A DNA stretch of 14,014 nt from XYD1-FULL-39-28 sp964539855 (lineage in GTDB: Bacteria; Patescibacteriota; Minisyncoccia; Minisyncoccales; Staskawiczbacteraceae): NCBI GenBank assembly GCA_964539855.1, contig CAZIJR010000016.1, forward strand, positions 1 to 14,014, given 5' to 3'. Within the stretch, counting starts at the first letter, position 1. Every line of letters starts with the position of its first letter. Positions 1 to 6,415 of the stretch are shown here, in pieces. The translations under genes were made by a program, and so were the position numbers. Under the pieces are notes generated by a model. It searched no databases. It saw only the letters and a list, made by a program, of their open reading frames with translations, and was not told the origin of the DNA.

Positions 1-260
1 CTAATTTATTTAATAAGCAACCCGCGTTAGCATACGCTTAATGCGGCATCCTTACTATCAACTCCTGATAGGTAGATCAAGGGTGTTATATTATCAGGAT
101 AGATAATTTCTTCTCTCCGAGAAATTATTAAAATTAATCGGGGATAAGGCATTAAAAATTTTGTTAATTTTCTATTTGATGCTCGAACATAAAAATTAAC
201 TAAACTTGTAGAATTATTTTAATAAACTTTTCAGACGGGAGATCAAACTCCCCATCTCCA
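1..260 (+). ncRNA. ssrA: tmRNA (transfer-messenger RNA), 5' end outside the window
   Basis: This RNA rescues stalled ribosomes and tags the unfinished protein for proteolysis. The window opens inside the tag reading frame, whose codons at 3-38 read NLFNKQPALAYA and stop at TAA 39-41; the ALAYA ending resembles known tag endings such as ALAA. The stop lies in a hairpin, as in tmRNA helix 5 (22-29 with 39-46, one G-U pair). Further hairpins pair 55-60 with 66-71 and 103-111 with 120-128. The loop of the latter (114-119) can pair with 139-144, which makes a pseudoknot. The 3' side matches the tmRNA tRNA-like end: an ACTAAACTTGTAG stretch at 199-211, GAC before the T arm, the T arm at 237-252, the acceptor strand CATCTCC at 253-259 and discriminator A260. 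CAA follows, so CCA is not encoded. The 5' acceptor half (expected GGGGATG-like) is off the window. infC begins 17 nt after the 3' end. Confidence 0.9.
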
Positions 261-277
261 CAAATAAAAATAAAAAA

Positions 278-787
278 TTGCAGAATAAAGTATTAATAAA
301 CAATTTCATAAGGGCGAAAGAGGTGAGAGTTGTAGATGAAACAGGCGCACAGCTTGGAGTAATGAACATTTTTAATGCGATTGATTTGGCAAAATCAAAA
401 GGCTTGGACTTAATCCAGGTAACAGAAAAAGTGGAACCTCCTGTTTGCAAAATTGCAAACTACGGAAAATATCTTTATACTTTACAAAAGAAAGAAAAAA
501 AGATTTCAAAACCCAAGGGTGGAGAATTAAAAGAAATACGGTTAACTTTTGGTATTTCTCCCCACGACATGGAAATTAGAGCCAAACAAGCAGAAAAATT
601 TTTGAAAGAAGGGGATAAAGTAAAAATAAACATGGCTCTAAGAGGAAGAGAAAAGGCAATGGGAAACTATGCTAAAGAAAAGGTTCAAAAGTTTTTGGAA
701 AGCTTAAACATCATAATACCAATTAAAACAGAGAGAGAATTAAAGCGCGAGCCTAGAGGCTTCACACTGATTGTCTCTAAAAAGTAA
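278..787 (+). CDS. infC: Translation initiation factor IF-3
   Basis: IF3 binds the 30S subunit, prevents premature joining of 50S and checks start-codon and initiator-tRNA pairing. The 169-aa product has the usual two-domain layout: an N-domain (about 1-75) starting with the family signature around INNFIRAKEVRVVDETG and containing VCKIANYGKY (56-65), a lysine-rich linker (70-82), and a C-domain with KEIRLTFGISPHDMEIRAK (85-103) and RGRE (122-125). The start is taken as TTG at 278, which puts the conserved INN motif at residues 7-9. The frame stays open back to 212, but that stretch is tmRNA sequence, so a longer protein is unlikely. No Shine-Dalgarno sequence is visible. Rare infC start codons are common because IF3 controls its own translation. 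It is the first gene of infC-rpmI-rplT, with only 4 nt before rpmI. Confidence 0.96.
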   Translation: MQNKVLINNFIRAKEVRVVDETGAQLGVMNIFNAIDLAKSKGLDLIQVTEKVEPPVCKIANYGKYLYTLQKKEKKISKPKGGELKEIRLTFGISPHDMEIRAKQAEKFLKEGDKVKINMALRGREKAMGNYAKEKVQKFLESLNIIIPIKTERELKREPRGFTLIVSKK

Positions 788-791
788 AAAT

Positions 792-983
792 ATGACAACG
801 AAAACAAAAAAGGCCATAGTAAAAAGGTTTAAGATAACCAAAAATGGAAAAATAATGCGTAGGTTGTCTGGCCAAAACCATTACAGGTCAAAAAAAACCG
901 GGGAAAGAAAAAGAAAGGGCCGCAAATGGGTCTTGCTTTCCAAAGGAGAAGCAAAACAATTAAAAAAATATATAACAAAATAA
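792..983 (+). CDS. rpmI: 50S ribosomal protein L35
   Basis: This is a small basic protein of the large ribosomal subunit, 63 aa here against about 64 in the family. The N-terminal TKTKKAIVKRFKITKNGKI and the central RRLSGQNHYRSKK (about 29-41) are typical L35 sequence, with many Lys and Arg residues for rRNA contact. A longer in-frame start at 771 (TTG) exists but would overlap infC, and L35 proteins start directly before the MKTKKA-like motif, so ATG 792 is used. No Shine-Dalgarno sequence precedes it. Translation is probably coupled to infC, 4 nt upstream, and the gene is followed after 1 nt by rplT, the classic order. Confidence 0.95.
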   Translation: MTTKTKKAIVKRFKITKNGKIMRRLSGQNHYRSKKTGERKRKGRKWVLLSKGEAKQLKKYITK

Positions 984-984
984 C

Positions 985-1335
985 ATGCCAAGAGTTAAAC
1001 GAGCCGTACAAGCCAGGAAGCATAGAAAGGGGCTGATGAAGCACGCCAAAGGTTTTAAATACGGAAGAAAGTCAAAATTTAAACTGGCCAAAGACGCCTT
1101 AAGACATGCTTGGACCTATGCATACAGAGACAGAAAAGTAAAAAAGAGAAGTTTTAGAGGTTTATGGAATCTGCAGATAAATGCACTGGCGAGAGAAAAC
1201 GGAATTACTTATAGCAGACTTATAAACAGCCTTAAAACTAAAAAAATCGAACTGGACAGAAAAGTATTGTCTGAATTGGCAAAAGAATATCCTGAAATAT
1301 TTGTAAAAATAGTAGAAGAAGCCAAAACAAAATAA
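985..1335 (+). CDS. rplT: 50S ribosomal protein L20
   Basis: L20 binds 23S rRNA and is needed early in assembly of the large subunit. The 116-aa product has the usual length. The N-terminal basic tail MPRVKRAVQARKHRKG is followed by YAYRDRKVKKRSFRGLW (about 46-62) and INALARENGITYSRLINSLK (about 65-84), then IELDRKVLSELA, all family hallmarks. It lies 1 nt after rpmI and ends before a strong terminator. In other bacteria L20 represses this operon by binding the leader mRNA. I see no clear L20-type leader here, because a tmRNA occupies the space upstream of infC. Confidence 0.97.
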   Translation: MPRVKRAVQARKHRKGLMKHAKGFKYGRKSKFKLAKDALRHAWTYAYRDRKVKKRSFRGLWNLQINALARENGITYSRLINSLKTKKIELDRKVLSELAKEYPEIFVKIVEEAKTK

Positions 1336-1337
1336 TA

Positions 1338-1367
1338 TAAAAATCCCCCATATGGGGGATTTTTTAT
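1338..1367 (+). terminator. Bidirectional intrinsic terminator between rplT and the convergent nudix gene
   Basis: A perfect hairpin AATCCCCC-ATAT-GGGGGATT (1342-1361) has an A-rich left flank and a T-run on the right (1360-1365), so it can stop transcription from both sides. It lies 6 nt after the rplT stop and touches the stop codon of the nudix gene on the other strand. Confidence 0.9.
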
Positions 1368-1843
1368 TGAAAATGTTTTTTTTCATATTCAGTTAAATAT
1401 TCATACGCTTTTTTAAATAGCTCCTTCGAATTTTTATAAGTTATTTTTTTAACTGCTTCCTGATAGAGAAGCCAGGCAAAATCATCGTGTTCTTTAGATA
1501 ATTTTATTTGCTGAGTATTTGTTTTTGCTATATAAAAAACAACCAGCTTAAAAATCCAAGGGGCTTTTTTCCTTGCTTCTCCTTCCAGCCCGTAATTTGC
1601 TCTAAAAAAATATTTTATGTATTTTTTAAACCCTGGAATTAATTTTAAATTCTTTATTCCAGTTTCTTCTTCGGTTTCTCTTTTTACTGCCTGTTCTTCA
1701 TCTTCACCGTCTTCAATGTGCCCTTTTGCAAACTCCCAATGCCCGCCCTTTCTATTAACTCCTGGGTAATGCAAAAGAAGGTAATATTTTTTACCTTCTT
1801 GCTCTCTAAAAATTATAGCTCCCGCTGATTTTTCCCTTGGCAT
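1364..1843 (-). CDS. Nudix hydrolase, Ap4A-hydrolase-like
   Basis: Nudix enzymes cleave nucleoside diphosphates linked to another group, using divalent metal held by the Nudix box. The full box GX5EX7REXXEEXG is present at residues 41-62 (G41, E47, R55-E56, E59-E60, G62). The N-terminal SAGAIIF strand and the WEFAKGHIEDGE context resemble the diadenosine tetraphosphate (Ap4A) hydrolase branch, which suggests removal of dinucleoside polyphosphates. The substrate cannot be settled from sequence. Length (159 aa) is normal for a single-domain Nudix protein. It is the last gene of MFS-polX-nudix, 1 nt after the polX stop, and its stop abuts the shared terminator. Confidence 0.88.
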   Translation of the reverse strand: MPREKSAGAIIFREQEGKKYYLLLHYPGVNRKGGHWEFAKGHIEDGEDEEQAVKRETEEETGIKNLKLIPGFKKYIKYFFRANYGLEGEARKKAPWIFKLVVFYIAKTNTQQIKLSKEHDDFAWLLYQEAVKKITYKNSKELFKKAYEYLTEYEKKHFQ

Positions 1844-1844
1844 T

Positions 1845-3569
1845 TTATTTAAAATATTTTAGTAAATCCTCAACAGAATTTGTATTAATTATGTCGCTTT
1901 TTTCTGCCCATCCACGACGTGCTATAGCCACGCCATACTCCATTAGGTTCAACTGTTCTTTTTGGTGGCTGTCTGTGTTTATAATCATTTTGACTCCCTG
2001 ATATTTTGCCCTTCTTATATATATATCTCTCAAATCTAATCTCATTGGCGAAGAATTAATTTCTAAAATAGTTTTTGTTTGCTTGGCTGTTTCTAAAATT
2101 TTATCAAAATCTAATTGATACTCATCTCTTCTGCCAATCAGCCTCCCCGTAGGGTGGGATATAATATCAATATTAGGATTTTTCATAGCTTTAATCAACC
2201 TTTCGGTCATTTCTTTTTTTAGCATTTTAAGCGAGGAATGAGCACCAGCGATTACATAGTCTAATTTTACCAAAACTTCATCTTTAATATCTAAGGAACC
2301 ATCATTTAAAATATTCGCTTCGCACCCATGCAAAACTCTAAATTTTATATTTTGTTTTTTTAGCTTTTCGTTTATTTTTTCTATTGCTTTATTTTGTTTT
2401 AAAAGTTGTTTTTCGTTTAAACCATTTTCAATTCTTAAAAATTTTGTATGATCTGAAATCCCAATATACTCATAGCCCATCTCTATCGCAGTTTTTGCCA
2501 TTTTTTCGATAGAATCTTCTCCTCCATCCCAATCAGAATGGCAGTGCAAATCACCCTTTATATCTTTTTGTTCAACTAATTTCGGCAACCTACCATTTAG
2601 AGCGGCTTCGATCTCGCCTTCGTTTTCCCTTAACTCTGGCGCTATCCATGGCAAACCTATGGCTTTATAAACATCTTCTTCTGTTTTGCCAGCAATTTGT
2701 TTTGCACCCTTAAATAACCCGTATTCGGAAAGCTTGAGTCCTTTACTCATAGCAATACGGCGAGTGGCTATGTTATGGTCTTTGTTCCCCGTAAAATACT
2801 GTAAAGCAGAACCATAGCTTTCTTTTCTCACTACTCTCAAATCCATGTCAAAGCCTTCTCTCATCCTTACAGAAGCCTTAGTTCCGCCCTTGCCCCAAAC
2901 TTTTTCAACGCCATCCAGTTTTACAAAAAAATCCATAACCTTGGCCGGCTTTGTGGAAACTACTAAAATATCCACATCCCCAATTGTTTCTTTTCTTCTT
3001 CTTACAGAACCAGCTAAACTTATTTCTTGAACTTCCTTTACTGTTTTCAGTTTTTCTACAACATTACGAGCAGTAGGCAAAATCTGTCCTAAAAAAAATC
3101 TTCCATTATCTCTTTTTAAAAATTCCAAGCCCTGTAAAATGTTTTTTTCTGTTTTTTCTCCAAATCCAAATAGGGGAGCTATTTTGTGCGCCTTTACCGC
3201 CTTTTCCAAATCTTTTAGATTTTTGACTCCTAGTTTTTGATAAAGAACTTTTGCTTTTCTAGCGCCCATCCCCTCTACTTTTACCAATTCATCAAAATTA
3301 ATAGGCAGTTTCTTTTTTTGCGCCTCGTATATTTTTATTTTTCCTGTTTTAAAATATTCTTCTATATGGTCTGCAATTGCTTTGCCAACTCCAGAAATTT
3401 CCAGTAAAGCTTTTACTCCACCCCTTCTATATATGTCACCCACATCCTCGTTTAAAGTCTCTAAGGACAAAGCAGCCTTTTCATATGCATAGGGCTTAAA
3501 AGCCACTCCTTCCATTCTTAAAAATCTTGCCATATCATTAAAAATTTTTGCCAATTCCTGATTTCTCAT
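1845..3569 (-). CDS. polX: DNA polymerase/3'-5' exonuclease PolX (family X polymerase with PHP domain)
   Basis: Bacterial PolX fills short gaps in base-excision repair and trims 3' ends. The 574-aa protein has full family length. Residues 1-150 carry the 8-kDa-like and helix-hairpin-helix part (SGVGKAIADHI about 59-69, VEGMGARKAKVLY 98-110). The palm has GSVRRRKETIGDVDILV (187-203) with catalytic D198 and D200, and DMDLRVV (241-247) with probable third Asp D243, followed by the YFTGNKDHN motif (258-266). The C-terminal PHP domain (about 337-574) retains a full set of metal ligands: H342 and H344, D373-H374, E417, H444, H472, and D533 with H535, so nuclease activity is expected. It follows the MFS gene by 6 nt and precedes nudix by 1 nt. 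ATG 3569 is the only sensible start. Confidence 0.96.
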   Translation of the reverse strand: MRNQELAKIFNDMARFLRMEGVAFKPYAYEKAALSLETLNEDVGDIYRRGGVKALLEISGVGKAIADHIEEYFKTGKIKIYEAQKKKLPINFDELVKVEGMGARKAKVLYQKLGVKNLKDLEKAVKAHKIAPLFGFGEKTEKNILQGLEFLKRDNGRFFLGQILPTARNVVEKLKTVKEVQEISLAGSVRRRKETIGDVDILVVSTKPAKVMDFFVKLDGVEKVWGKGGTKASVRMREGFDMDLRVVRKESYGSALQYFTGNKDHNIATRRIAMSKGLKLSEYGLFKGAKQIAGKTEEDVYKAIGLPWIAPELRENEGEIEAALNGRLPKLVEQKDIKGDLHCHSDWDGGEDSIEKMAKTAIEMGYEYIGISDHTKFLRIENGLNEKQLLKQNKAIEKINEKLKKQNIKFRVLHGCEANILNDGSLDIKDEVLVKLDYVIAGAHSSLKMLKKEMTERLIKAMKNPNIDIISHPTGRLIGRRDEYQLDFDKILETAKQTKTILEINSSPMRLDLRDIYIRRAKYQGVKMIINTDSHQKEQLNLMEYGVAIARRGWAEKSDIINTNSVEDLLKYFK

Positions 3570-3575
3570 ATATGG

Positions 3576-4220
3576 TTATGGTTCTACGACCGGTCTTATA
3601 GGGGGCGCTGTTTGAGCTTGAGCATCTCTTGAGGAAATATCTTTTTTTACAAACAGCAGTAAAAACGTTGCCAAAAATGTAAAACCACTAACAAAAAGAA
3701 ATACAATATTAAAACCAAACTTTGACGCTACAATACCGCCTATACCCCCTGCTATACCAGCACCAAGTCCTAAAAATGTGCTTTCTGCACCCCACTCCAA
3801 CGCTTCTTTCCCCTTATCTATGTGTCTGGTGAAAATGGCCATCCAAGAGGGGACCATCATAGACATGCCAAAAGCATAAATTATCTGCAATAAGTATATA
3901 TGCCACGGGGCAGAGGCAAATAAATATCCCAAAGGAATAAATCCAGCAATAAAAGTCCCCATAACCATAAACCAAAAATCATCTTTTTCTCCGTGGTTCT
4001 TATCGAGGTAACGCCCTATCGGTATTTGAAATATTGCTTTTGTAACCCAATAAAAAAGAGATGCAAAACCTGCTATTTTTGCTGCTTCTGCCGTACTACC
4101 CGTTGTAATATTCTGCACAATAAATATAGCAAAAACAGGACCTAGAAGTCCCCAGCCAAGATTTAGCACAAAATCACTGGCTATCATAAACTTTATTATA
4201 CTATTAACAATTTTTGGCAT
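3576..4220 (-). CDS. Half-length major facilitator superfamily membrane protein
   Basis: The 214-aa protein is hydrophobic, with about six predicted membrane segments (roughly 10-36, 46-68, 84-103, 108-130, 147-165 and 171-192). This equals one six-helix MFS bundle, where full transporters have twelve helices and about 400 aa. Between helices 2 and 3, PIGRYLDKNHG (67-77) resembles MFS motif A (GxxxD). The C-terminus is a short Pro/Ala-rich polar tail. No sign of a frameshift is seen: the gene ends cleanly 6 nt before polX. It may work as a dimer or may be a reduced protein of unknown substrate. The start is ATG 4220, preceded by a -10-like box at 4253-4258. Confidence 0.8.
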   Translation of the reverse strand: MPKIVNSIIKFMIASDFVLNLGWGLLGPVFAIFIVQNITTGSTAEAAKIAGFASLFYWVTKAIFQIPIGRYLDKNHGEKDDFWFMVMGTFIAGFIPLGYLFASAPWHIYLLQIIYAFGMSMMVPSWMAIFTRHIDKGKEALEWGAESTFLGLGAGIAGGIGGIVASKFGFNIVFLFVSGFTFLATFLLLFVKKDISSRDAQAQTAPPIRPVVEP

Positions 4221-4252
4221 GTATGGTTATTTGTTAAAAATATTATTTTTAA

Positions 4253-4258
4253 ATTATA
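4253..4258 (-). promoter_or_regulatory. -10 element for the MFS-polX-nudix operon
   Basis: The minus strand reads a perfect TATAAT here, 32 nt before the MFS start codon and just downstream of the greA terminator. No good -35 box is seen at 16-18 nt upstream, only a T-rich stretch from the terminator tail, so promoter strength is uncertain. Confidence 0.5.
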
Positions 4259-4270
4259 CACCAATTGTAA

Positions 4271-4300
4271 CAAAAAATCCCGCTTTCGCGGGATTTTTTT
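4271..4300 (-). terminator. Intrinsic terminator of greA
   Basis: The hairpin ATCCCGC-TTTC-GCGGGAT (4278-4293, longer with A/T pairs) is flanked by A and T runs on both sides. It starts right after the greA stop codon on the minus strand and separates greA from the MFS-polX-nudix operon. Confidence 0.9.
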
Positions 4301-4301
4301 A

Positions 4302-4778
4302 TTAGCTTATTTCGTACTTTATATTTTTTATTTTATATATAGCTTCCACTGGAGAAAAAACAGTCACTTGTTCACCTACTCTGTGACCCAAAAGCGCTTT
4401 TCCAACTGGAGACTCATTACTAATTTTGCCTAAGGCAGGATTTGCCTCAAGTGTACCCACAATCATAAATTCATCTTTCTGCCCGTCCACATCTATTTTA
4501 ACTTTTGCTCCGACATCAACAATATTCTGTTTTTCTTTAGGAGGATTTTTGATAATCTCATGATGATCAAAAATATTTTTTAATTCATCTATTCTAGACC
4601 TTAGAAAGCCTAAATCTTCTTGAAAACTTATAAACTCAGGGTTTAAATCCTCTGATTCAAAAACTTTGGGTTTTTCTCCGTCCATTGTCTTTTTACGCTC
4701 AATGTCCAAAACATCTTCATACTCTTTTTTAAGTTCTCTTAGCTTGCCTTTTGTTATGTAAAAAGTTTTTTCTTCCAT
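4302..4778 (-). CDS. greA: Transcription elongation factor GreA/GreB family
   Basis: Gre factors enter the secondary channel of RNA polymerase and trigger cleavage of backtracked RNA. The 158-aa length is typical. An N-terminal coiled coil (about 8-78) starts with ITKGKLRELKKEYEDVL. The C-terminal FKBP-like domain (about 86-158) contains VDVGAKVKI and ISNESPVGKALLGHRVGEQVTV (119-140), the clearest family signature. The coiled-coil tip is odd: the usual GDLSENAEY with its acidic catalytic pair is replaced by EDLNPEF (43-49), apparently two residues shorter. Cleavage activity may therefore differ, and the protein could be a Gre-like paralogue. It has its own promoter and terminator. Confidence 0.9.
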   Translation of the reverse strand: MEEKTFYITKGKLRELKKEYEDVLDIERKKTMDGEKPKVFESEDLNPEFISFQEDLGFLRSRIDELKNIFDHHEIIKNPPKEKQNIVDVGAKVKIDVDGQKDEFMIVGTLEANPALGKISNESPVGKALLGHRVGEQVTVFSPVEAIYKIKNIKYEIS

Positions 4779-4803
4779 AGCAATGAGGTTAAGATTTTAT
4801 TAT

Positions 4804-4831
4804 ATTATATCCTCCTACCAAATAATTTCAA
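4804..4831 (-). promoter_or_regulatory. Sigma-70-type promoter of greA
   Basis: On the minus strand a TTGAAA -35 box (4826-4831) and a perfect TATAAT -10 box (4804-4809) are 16 nt apart. A second TATAAT overlaps at 4799-4804. Transcription would start near 4797, about 20 nt before the greA ATG. Confidence 0.75.
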
Positions 4832-4903
4832 TAGCGCGCTTGTATTTAAAAATCAGGCGTTATAAAATAGCTTAATTTACTCTTCAATCCGCAACCGCTG
4901 GCA

Positions 4904-5104
4904 TAAGGAGGGGCCATGCCCATCACAATCAAGGCGGAACGCGTCAATGGAAAAATCGTGAGAATAATCGGCGAGGGAAACGAAGACGGAGATGAATTTT
5001 CAGAAATCCTGGAAATAATACGCGAGCTGCATGAATCTATGCACGAAGCAAAAAAACTCGGCAAGACCGTCCAGGTGGAAATCTCCATCGTTCCGCTCGT
5101 TTAG
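4904..5104 (+). CDS. Small unknown acidic protein (62 aa) with strong Shine-Dalgarno
   Basis: I do not recognise this protein. Coding starts at ATG 4916; the span given also takes in the ribosome binding site AAGGAGG (4905-4911), ideally placed 4 nt before the ATG. The 62-aa product has a basic N-terminus (TIKAERVNGKIVRIIGE), an acidic Gly-rich turn (19-27), a likely amphipathic helix (27-49) and a closing strand TVQVEISIVPLV (51-62), which suggests a compact beta-alpha-beta fold. Hand count gives about 47% GC over 4921-5100, above the AT-rich neighbours, with codons such as CGC, CTC and GCG. It is the only plus-strand gene between two minus-strand operons and has its own terminator. These traits suggest an independent, perhaps transferred, unit. 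Confidence 0.75.
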
Positions 5105-5126
5105 ATTTTATCTTCACGTCCAACAT

Positions 5127-5157
5127 GGCCCGCAACTCGCTACGGGCCTCTTTTTTT
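5127..5157 (+). terminator. Intrinsic terminator of the 62-aa gene
   Basis: GGCCCG (5127-5132) pairs with CGGGCC (5143-5148) around a 10-nt loop and is followed by TC and a T-run (5151-5157). It starts 22 nt after the stop of the 62-aa gene. The T-run overlaps the endoQ stop codon on the other strand. Confidence 0.88.
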
Positions 5158-6415
5158 AGAATAATTTTTTTTGGTTTATTTTTGTTTTGTTGAGTTTCAT
5201 TCTCTCTTTATCTGAAAATATTTTTATTTTCCCATAAACACCGTCGTATCCTGGCTCAACTGTAACTTTGCCCTCTCTAACTCTCATTACGGCTTCCGCG
5301 ATTTTTGATAAGGAGCGTTTTTCTATTTCCTTACTATCAGAATCTAACAAAATTTTAAATTCACTTCCTAAATTTTTTATTAAATTATTATAAAGTTCTG
5401 CTACTTTTTTTGAAGCAACTCCAACTCCAATTGATTCTGCAATAATTTCGTTAAGAGGGATTAGACTTTTGAAGGGGACTGAATTTTTAGGCACAAAGCC
5501 TTCAGGCCGGTCGGCCAATTCCTCAACACGGTTTAAAACTCCTATTACCAAAGGTCTTTTACATTTAGGGCAGATATTCTTGTATTTTTTTGATTCTGCT
5601 GGAAGCAGGCTTAAATTGCATAATCTGTGACCATCATAATGATATTTCCCTTCTTCTGGAAAAAACTCTACTGTATACAAAAACTTAGTCTTGTCTTTTG
5701 TTTTTATAATTTCAGCAATAGAATTATAGCTTAGTTCTGCATCAAAAACATTTGCTTCCCTGCCTATTTTGGGTAAAGAGTGACTGTCTGAATTGGAAAG
5801 TAAAGTTATGTTATCTAGCCCAGAAATCCTCCAGTTCATTGCGGGATCACTACTTAGCCCCGTTTCCCCTGCATAAATATATTTTGTGTAGTCCTCAAAA
5901 CATTCTTCCATTGTGTCAAACCCGGATTTTGATCCAAAAACAGAAAACCAGGGCGTCCACATATGAGCAGGCAACACCAAGCAATTTTCATCTGTATTTA
6001 AAACAATTTTAGCCAATTCTTTTGCATCTAAACCCAGGATAGGTCTACCATCTGAATGCAAGTTGCCTATCTTTTTAAGCTCCATATTAATCTTCTCAAC
6101 CACGACTATAGATGGCGCAAAAACAATAATGTGAATTTTCCTAACTTTTCCTCCTTTTGAATAAATACAGCTAATTTCTGTAGTTAATATAAAACGCGTA
6201 GGTGAAGATGCCTTTCTTAGTTTAAAAAAACCGGGCTCAGCCGGTTCCAGTTTTTTATTTATTTCCTCAAACCATTTAGGATGGGTAAAGTCCCCCGTGC
6301 CCAAAACCTTAATACCTTTTATAGCGGCCCAGTTGTCCAAATTTTCCAAATTCATCTGAGGAGACACTGCCCTGGAATATTTAGAATGTATGTGAAAATC
6401 TGCTACAAACTTCAT
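5156..6415 (-). CDS. Endonuclease Q-like PHP-domain DNA repair nuclease
   Basis: EndoQ, known mainly from Thermococcales and some methanogens and found in few bacteria, nicks DNA 5' of deaminated bases (uracil, hypoxanthine) and abasic sites. The 419-aa protein starts with the PHP motif DFHIHSKYSRA (6-16) and continues with GTGDFTHP (39-46), TTEISCIY (78-85), HIIVFAP (95-101), LPAHMWTPW (148-156) and SNSDSHS (207-213), which supply the metal ligands. A zinc-binding part follows (HRLCN 263-267, CPKC 282-285), then helical C-terminal segments with IGVGVASKKVAELYNNL. Length and motif order match the EndoQ family. The last residues, QKKLF (415-419), resemble a beta-clamp-binding motif. The start overlaps the preceding gene's stop by 4 nt (ATGA), which indicates translational coupling. 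Activity on a given lesion is inferred from the family. Confidence 0.85.
   Translation of the reverse strand: MKFVADFHIHSKYSRAVSPQMNLENLDNWAAIKGIKVLGTGDFTHPKWFEEINKKLEPAEPGFFKLRKASSPTRFILTTEISCIYSKGGKVRKIHIIVFAPSIVVVEKINMELKKIGNLHSDGRPILGLDAKELAKIVLNTDENCLVLPAHMWTPWFSVFGSKSGFDTMEECFEDYTKYIYAGETGLSSDPAMNWRISGLDNITLLSNSDSHSLPKIGREANVFDAELSYNSIAEIIKTKDKTKFLYTVEFFPEEGKYHYDGHRLCNLSLLPAESKKYKNICPKCKRPLVIGVLNRVEELADRPEGFVPKNSVPFKSLIPLNEIIAESIGVGVASKKVAELYNNLIKNLGSEFKILLDSDSKEIEKRSLSKIAEAVMRVREGKVTVEPGYDGVYGKIKIFSDKERMKLNKTKINQKKLF

Noticed and set aside
170..277. L20-binding leader or attenuator upstream of infC
   Set aside because: The region matches tmRNA structure and sequence up to 260, which leaves no space for a separate leader. 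The GGGAG/CTCCC hairpin is the T arm, not a terminator.
214..450. Minus-strand open frame of 78 codons
   Set aside because: It overlaps the tmRNA 3' end and infC and has no recognisable motifs; it is a shadow of infC.
771..791. Earlier TTG start for rpmI
   Set aside because: It overlaps infC, and L35 proteins begin at the position of ATG 792.
4840..4868. Promoter TTGTAT/TAAAAT for the 62-aa gene
   Set aside because: Both boxes are poor matches and such hexamers are common in AT-rich DNA; a promoter must exist nearby but cannot be fixed by eye.
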